A stretch of 64,000 nucleotides of DNA, taken from the NCBI GenBank assembly GCA_039707655.1, contig CM077672.1, positions 354,188,031 through 354,252,030 of the forward strand. The letters are read 5' to 3'. The stretch's first letter is position 1; each line of letters begins with the position of its first letter. Of the stretch, positions 58,429-64,000 are shown piece by piece. Source of the stretch: Elymus sibiricus. Taxonomy: Eukaryota; Streptophyta; Magnoliopsida; Poales; Poaceae. Under the pieces are notes generated by a model, which saw only the letters and a program-made list of their open reading frames with translations, did no database searches and was not told the origin of the DNA. A program made the translations under genes and the position numbers.

Positions 58429-59074
58429 TCAAGACAGCAGCTTGATAAACATAGCAAATAATGCTACTACTAAAACACATTTTAGAACAAATTTCTCTCT
58501 CTCTAATTTCTTGTGCTTAACCCTTAGCTGGTTAATAGCAGCAGAATTTTCAGCATCTTTCGTTAATAACACCTCAATTTGCATATCCTTCCTCTTGATC
58601 AAATCATCTGTCCAAGCCTTCTTCTGCGGCAACTCTTGATTCCATGCTTTGTAGGCCTGTAATTCAGTAAGAACTCGATGATCCTTTTCTCTTTTGAGCC
58701 GACGCACCATGTCACGCAAATCAATCAAGTGCTGCTTCAAGAACTCGGGAACTTCCGGACCAGCCCATTCGAAGAACTTACAACCACCAACCTATGATAT
58801 TAACACTATTTGGAGTCAAGATTATATTTTCATTTAATGGCCAAAACAACTTTGGAAATGAGAAGAAATAGGAAATCACCCGAACTCTTGTGCAGCAGTA
58901 ATATCGCCATCCTGGGTTGGAATCGCTCCAAGAAATCCACCTGGAAGCCTTCTCCTTGCACCAACAAGGTACATCTGGCCAATACTGCTGCGGCTTTTCT
59001 CTGTACGGTATGGGGGAAGAGGAGGATTCCTCGTGGATGTAGCATGTAGTGCTGTTGATGCTAGAACTAGACAT
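58429..59074 (-). CDS. GRF-type zinc finger, coiled-coil, tail-anchored protein gene
   Basis: Two exons on the minus strand: 59074-58880 (65 codons) and 58791-58429 (121 codons with stop), phase-0 intron 58879-58792 with GT...AG borders. Predicted product 185 residues. The N-terminus is Ser-rich. A GRF-like zinc finger spans about 36-72 across the splice: CWCKEKASRWISWSDSNPGWRYYCC, then VGGCKFFEW. Likely zinc ligands are C37, C39, C60 or C61, and C69. GRF fingers bind single-stranded nucleic acid in better-known proteins. A charged helix (about 83-165) follows, then a hydrophobic C-terminus (VLKCVLVVALFAMFIKLL). The layout resembles the disrupted convergent neighbour. Intact. Expressed function unknown. 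Confidence 0.78.
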
Positions 59075-59672
59075 GTCCTGACTTTGTGCAGACTTATGAA
59101 ATTAAACAAAAATGTCAATGGCCATAAAGCAGATCATGGAGCAGCTCAATGTGTAGTAGTAGTGGTGGTGAAAACTAGCTCAATGTGCAGTGGCATTGGT
59201 GAAAAACTAGCTCAATGCGCAGTGGCATTGGTGAAAAATAATCTAACGTTGTTACCGGTGCCAAATGCTCAGATCCACGGAGATCCTCACCGCGATGCCC
59301 CGCTCAGATCCGTGGAGATCCTCACCATGATGCCTCGCCCAGATCCGTCCAGATCCGTGCAGCAGACATGAGGCGGCGAGGAGGACGGGGGGTGAGGAGG
59401 AGGTTGAACTTGCCGTCGCCGACCGGGATTTAGGGTTCGAGTAGAGAGGGGGAAAGGGGGAGATGCGGCGGCGCGAGTGAGATTAAGTGGCTTGGCCCTC
59501 TTTTGTCGCTGCCATGTGGGCCATGGAACACCCGACCGAATCCAGCCAATCAGGTCACCTCTCGCGGATCGACCATGTCTAATCCTAGCGCCTGATCCAA
59601 ACCGTCCCCGAACAGCGATCTAATGGCTCGGATGGTGCGGGGTTTTGAGAGGGGTTTTGAGAGGGTTTCAGT
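59075..59672 (-). promoter_or_regulatory. Upstream region of the GRF gene
   Basis: No ORF of interest. It has a direct repeat CTCAATGTGCAGTGGCATTGGTGAA (two copies, about 59171 and 59209, described by its shared words) and repeated CAGATCCGTGGAGATCCTCACC words near 59270-59330. GC-rich 59340-59480 may be the promoter/5' UTR of the minus-strand gene. No clear TATA box. Confidence 0.4.
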
Positions 59673-59960
59673 CACTACAAGAAATATGTCAACTTGCGAC
59701 CATCAATATTGGTCACTGAATGGTCATTATTTTCCATTTGTGACCTTTTTGTGACCAAAAATAGTTGGTCAAAAGCTGACCGTCTTTAATGAAACTTAAC
59801 GACCTTCTTTGTGATATGGTCGTAGAAGGTTACGACCAAAATAAAAGGTCGTAGATTCTACGACCAATTGTTTTGGTCACTGGTTGTCTTCCCAGGCCAC
59901 GTCAGATCCAAGGTGGCAAGCTGACGTGGCTAAATTGCGACCAATTGAATTGGTCGTTGA
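59673..59960 (+). mobile_element. CACTA-like transposon, left end (CACTA-1)
   Basis: CACTACAAGAAATATGTC is a typical CACTA terminus. It is followed by subterminal repeats in both orientations: GGTCACTG, TTGGTCA, GGTCGTAG, TACGACC, GACCAATTG. Such clusters bind transposase in CACTA elements. The matching right end (reverse of CACTACAAGAAA) is not in the window, so the extent is unknown. It may contain the captured exons at 61339-62021. Confidence 0.65.
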
Positions 59961-61338
59961 TAAGAATCAGCCCGGTCCAGTTCGGTGTTTTACATGGGCC
60001 AAGCCCAACAATTCGAGCTTTTTTTCAAATCAATTCTTGTGGGCTACATGGGCCAAGCCCAATATTTCAGCTTCTTTATTTTTGGGCCTTGGCCTTCTTA
60101 CAATCAATTGATTTTCTATTTTCAGTCATTATATTTTGGAGCTGGTCCCACTAGTCAGATGGGTCCCACTAGTCATAATGCCATACATCGGTCCCAGATG
60201 TCAGAAATTTCAAAATTGCTTAGATTATATTCATAAGTGGGTCCCACTGGTCAAGTTTCCATTTCACATCTTTTCAACATATATAATCACTATTTCAAAT
60301 AGGACAAAACAAATATAATTCATCAAATAACACTACATTAGCCTTTTACAATCCATTACAACATTACAATTTACAGTCTACTACAGAACCAAAAAACTCT
60401 TTGCTAAGTAGGGCTTCACTGCTTCGCACTTGGCTTCACGGCTTCACACTCCAAAACAATTAGGCCTGGAGCTCCTGTAAAAGAGTGAACATAAAGGCTA
60501 CCAGCATTAGAGTGTATTGAATTCCTTCGACGATCAGCTTAAATAAAGGAAAACAAGTAAGAAAAGCACATACATGTTGTCCCTGGAAGGCGAACGCACA
60601 GAACAGCAGGTTCCAACGACGACAGTGAGAAATGTGGTTGTAGACACGAATACAAGGGAGACTTGAGTGCCAAGGGTACATTTGCGCAGAGACAAACAAA
60701 GAGACAAACCACAGCCAGTTTGCGCGGTGAGCTGCTCACCTATGTTGGAGAGTGGCGGAGATGTGCATCGGCGTTAAGCAAAACAGCAGCTCGGTTGAGT
60801 GCCAAGGGGGAGTAAGGTTGATCCAGAACCCAGGACACTCCAGACTGCAACTTTTCACAAGAACCGAATCACTATAGAGAAAATTATACAAGAATAGAGC
60901 ATAGAAGTAGATTAATTATATGGAACCAAAAACTGAATCATTGCAGATCAGATTACACAGGAACAGAATGTAGAAGCAGATTATATGGAAGCAAAAACCA
61001 AATCATTACAGAGCACATAATAATACATGAAGAGAAAGAAGCAACTATACAGGCCAAAACTAGACAAACCACAAACAACAACAGCACAACAGCAGAAGTA
61101 GCCCTGTTTGCGTCATGTTGAACAGCACAAGCAGCCATATATGCATCGCAAACAAAGAACACTCGGCATCCAACATCTGAAGACATTGCAATGATTTCTA
61201 AGCACATCTAGCATACTAGTTTCCGCAAAGAGCATAAGCAAACATGATACAATATCATTTGCATCACATCAACCAAATTATTCAGGCAGCACGGCATGCA
61301 CACGAACAAATATAGGTTCTGGGTCCTGTTTGATTCAC
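59961..61338 (+). other. Interior with no identified gene
   Basis: 1.4 kb. Words such as GGGTCCCACTAGTCA and CATGGGCCAAGCCCAA repeat near 59995, 60050, 60140-60250. No ORF with a recognisable domain. Probably interior of the CACTA-like element or UTR-like sequence of the captured unit. Confidence 0.4.
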
Positions 61339-61461
61339 CTAGTTGATGAGGGCGGCAAAGCGGGAGATGAGCTCGATGTCGTTGCCATCGAGGACGATCT
61401 CATCCTTGACCTTCTTGGACCGCAAGATGGTGACTCCGTCGAGCATGTCCACCTTCCTCAC
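61339..61461 (-). pseudogene. Captured exon of cytosolic ribosomal protein L9
   Basis: 123 bp, 41 codons, between AG (61463-61462) and GT (61338-61337). It reads [30 protein letters not shown] and SRFAALIN, the C-terminal third of eukaryotic RPL9 (large subunit, uL6 family). The last codon is TAG where the gene has CAG (Gln) before the donor site, a C to T change that ends translation. No flanking L9 exon was found, so this is a fragment, not a gene. Recognised from family knowledge. Confidence 0.85.
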
Positions 61462-61893
61462 CTGCAACCAAATCACAGCGGAAATCAGCCAACAGCGTCT
61501 CTGAACCCAAACCCTTGGTAAATCTCTGCCTCAACAAACAACACAGCCCAGGCCAGGCGTGACACAGACCAAACCAGAAGAACGATCAAGGCGCTCAACC
61601 AGTAAATCAGCCAGTAGCCACCGGCATTCCCAATCCCATCTCCGAACCCGACCCCTTGACTAATAATTTCAGATTCGTGGTGGCACACACAGCACGGTCC
61701 CATCCAATCCGATCCAATCCAATCGAATCGGCTAGGGTTTCCGATCGAAATTAACAATGTCTATCCATTAGACTGCTACAGCGACAAAATCATCTACGAG
61801 ACAAAGGCATGGCACAGCAATCTACAACACAAACCGGACATCCAGTGTGAAATCAGGTGCGGCAAAGGGGATCGGGGGAGAGAGGGGGCTCAC

Positions 61894-62021
61894 CAGTAGG
61901 TGTGGTCGCAGCCCTTGACGAGCACCGTCTCCTGGAGCGGGATCCTGTCGAGGCAGATCGCGCACACCCCGCAGTCCCCCGCCGCCCGGTCGCCGCCGAC
62001 CCCACCGCCCACGGCAGCCGC
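61894..62021 (-). pseudogene. Captured exon of a RING-type E3 ubiquitin ligase
   Basis: 128 bp between AG (62023-62022) and GT (61893-61892). It reads a Gly/Ala-rich start, then CGVCAICLDRIPLQETVLVK and GCDHTY, ending with TG, the first two bases of a Cys codon. This is the first half of a C3HC4 RING finger (CxxC ... CxH) that passes ubiquitin to substrates. The rest of the RING (next exon) is missing. On the same strand as the L9 exon and 433 bp upstream of it, so a chimeric transcript joining the two is possible. Confidence 0.85.
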
Positions 62022-63299
62022 CTGGCATGAACAAACCAGCCAAACCAGATCAGATCACCATATGTACCCACAAAGGTGTCAGATTGTCCTCTGGGTACAT
62101 GTCCTTGAAACCTCCATGCTTGACCTTGCATATCAGTACAGTAGGCACTGCAAGTGAACGACAAAGAAGAAAGTGATAAGCATAAATAACTCATCCATCT
62201 GTGTTCATACTGTAATTTCAATAGCATGGTACACCCATAAAGAACAATGGTTTGCATTTCCAGGATCTAGCCTCTACACAATTTGCACAGCAACCAGTAA
62301 TTATGAGCTACCTACTAGCAAAGCATAAGATAACACCATAAGATGAATGATGGCACTCAGATTCTAATCTCACATAGATAAAATTCACTATGATAGTAAC
62401 ATTACATCTTCACTTGGATATATCTAAGAAGTCCAATTGGTTCTCATAAGCAAGTGTTCTCAGGTTCGCCTTAATTGTGAGCAAACAGTACATATCAATA
62501 CAAGGTTAGGCAAGACAGTAAAGAAAGACAGAGGTGCCAGAGTTAGAAAACACTGGTGATACAAGTAGCATAAGCATAAGAGAACAATGTATATTTGTGG
62601 ATATATACATATAATTGGCCATCACTGTATCTTGCAAATTAATAGTTACCACAGGGAAAACCTTGACAAGAGAAGATAAACTTTGACAACATAAGATGAG
62701 ATGAAAGATAGCAAACAACACATGTCAGGCATCTATTTTTATTCTACTGAACCAATTGGACAACAGCCACCTATTTTGTAACAACTTCAGTTAACTTGGA
62801 AGAAATCCAAATAAACCAATTGGTAAACAAGCATGTAAGCATGTAACTTAATTGGCAAAGAATGAAATTTAATCAAGCATGTAAGCAAATTTGGAGCAGC
62901 AGCAAATCAGGGACCAAGCCTAGGAAGTCAGAACAGGGAGATGCAGAGGGAGGCCTTGACCTAGAGTTGTTGCTTCCCCGCGGCTGGGCATCTCCTCTCC
63001 ATGCATCCGAGTCGAGTTGGTGATATTGCAGGCGTGCAGCTGCTCCTGCACATCAGGGAAGGGAATGGAAGGTAAGGGGAGAAGAAGAAATTAAAAAGGA
63101 GAGGAGAGGGTGTCTGATCTTGATGGCGTCGGGGTAGTGGTGGAGCTGCGTCGTTCATGGCTTCGAGACAGGGGAGGAAGAAGCCTTCCCGTCGATGGCG
63201 TCCTAGTGCTCGAGCAACGACGGCATGCTGGATCTATGAGGGAGACGAGACTAAGCGAGGAAGAGAGGGAGGGATGTGACGACGAGGAGTTGAGGGACT
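62022..63299 (-). other. Sequence upstream of the captured exons
   Basis: No supported coding exon. A stretch on the minus strand at 62160-62040 is open and flanked by a possible acceptor, but I do not recognise a family. A GC-rich part (62950-63260) could be the promoter or first exon of a captured unit. The rest is AT-rich. Confidence 0.35.
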
Positions 63300-63560
63300 C
63301 ACTACACCACGCACCAGAATTCCCTACTGGCGTTTGTTGGGAAAGGTCATTTATACTGACACACTGTCGGTCGGGAAAACTTGCATCGGTCAGTTGGTCG
63401 GGAATACATACTGGTGGCGCCCAACAGTCGGTCGGGAATGCTTGTATATTTCACGTGTGCTGATCGGTCGGGAGTACGAGGACTTCCATCGAACTATCGG
63501 TCGGCAATTTTTCCCGACCAACTATTGGTGGCTAATTGGGCCGATCAGTCGCTCACACGG
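63300..63560 (+). mobile_element. Second CACTA-like end (CACTA-2)
   Basis: Starts CACTACACCACGCACC and is followed by at least five copies of GGTCGGGAA-like subterminal repeats (near 63367, 63396, 63428, 63464, 63499) and one reversed TTCCCGACC (63509-63517). Such a terminus plus repeat cluster is characteristic of CACTA elements. The other end is beyond 64000. Confidence 0.6.
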
Positions 63561-64000
63561 GAACGTGAAATTGTTGGCGCTGAAATGAGCCCAGCCCACG
63601 AAAAAATCCACCTCCCCCTTTCCCCTTCTCCCCCCAAATCCCTCAGATCCGCCGCCGCCCACGCTCGGGCTCTCTCGCGACTGCACACGCTGCTCCCCGC
63701 GGCCGGCCAGGTGCTCTCCAGCCGGCGAGACCGCCGCACCCTCTCTCCCCCCACCGGCCTGTCCACCGCCGACCCCACTCCACACAGCCGCCGGTGGAAC
63801 CCTACTCCATTCTGCCGCCGCCTCCACCGGCAGGAGCTTTCTCCGACGCCCCTCCGTCTGCAGGTATTCTCTCCTCCTGTCTGTTTGCCCTTCCCTTCAC
63901 CGTCGCTCACCGCACTGCCCTGCACGCATAGATGGTCTTGCCGTTGTCGTCCAAACCCTACCAGCGGTTGCCCTTTTCGTCCGTGCCCAAGCTCATCTAT
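63561..64000 (+). other. GC-rich leader-like sequence at the window end
   Basis: Pyrimidine- and CCG-rich sequence like a 5' UTR/first exon, with a splice-donor-like CTGCAGGTATTC at about 63859-63870. ORFs on both strands are open because of composition. No protein family recognised. It may be the start of a transposase or captured gene. Confidence 0.35.

Noticed and set aside
62040..62160. Possible third captured exon upstream of the RING exon
   Set aside because: Open on the minus strand with an acceptor-like AG, but I cannot match it to any protein family and two frames are equally possible.

Overview
The window is plant nuclear DNA of the kind found between genes in large grass genomes, most likely Triticeae (wheat, Aegilops or barley). 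Nearly all of it is nested LTR retrotransposons of the Athila, Tat and chromovirus lineages. The LTR starts (TGATACGTCCATTTTGC and TGATACGTCTCC) match Fatima- and Sabrina/WHAM-type Triticeae families as I remember them; family names are from memory and were not searched. There are no rRNA, tRNA or CRISPR loci.

Layout. Positions 1-48365 form one nested stack. The oldest element is F (minus strand, 42984-48365, Fatima-like). It was hit in its integrase by D (plus strand, 1-42983, Fatima-like, 5' part outside the window). D received two insertions. B (3332-25979, Tat-lineage Gypsy) lies in its 3' non-coding tail, and E (27662-42709, minus strand, non-autonomous Athila-type) lies in its 3' LTR. 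B itself carries A (3716-9298) in its left LTR and C (12715-19317) in its pol region; both are non-coding LTR elements. E carries H (31886-39895, a chromovirus-derived element with very long LTRs and about 0.7 kb of interior). Both LTRs and target-site duplications (TSDs) were read base by base for A, B, C, E, G and H, so the order of insertion is well supported.

Positions 48366-64000 are a more gene-like island. A two-exon gene for a coiled-coil, tail-anchored protein (50167-58070) is split in exon 2 by element G (50346-57696, TSD ACAGG). It converges on an intact two-exon gene for a GRF-type zinc-finger, coiled-coil, tail-anchored protein (58429-59074, minus). Further right are two CACTA-like transposon ends (59673 and 63300). 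Between them lie single captured exons of ribosomal protein L9 (61339-61461) and of a RING E3 ligase (61894-62021).

How the parts relate. Only D, F and B encode gag/pol, and F and B are broken. A, C, E, G and H are non-autonomous and would need proteins from elsewhere; D, E and G share a 3' non-coding tail, which suggests a donor-parasite relationship. The most interesting signals are: (1) an intact antisense gene in B, with its own TATA box, encoding a B3-domain-like DNA-binding protein; (2) a 69-bp tandem array in C in which every unit can fold into a stem-loop, with compensatory changes; (3) exact internal copies of the polypurine tract in E and G, in pairs 56-57 bp apart; and (4) a long GC-rich palindrome shared by the Athila-type LTRs.
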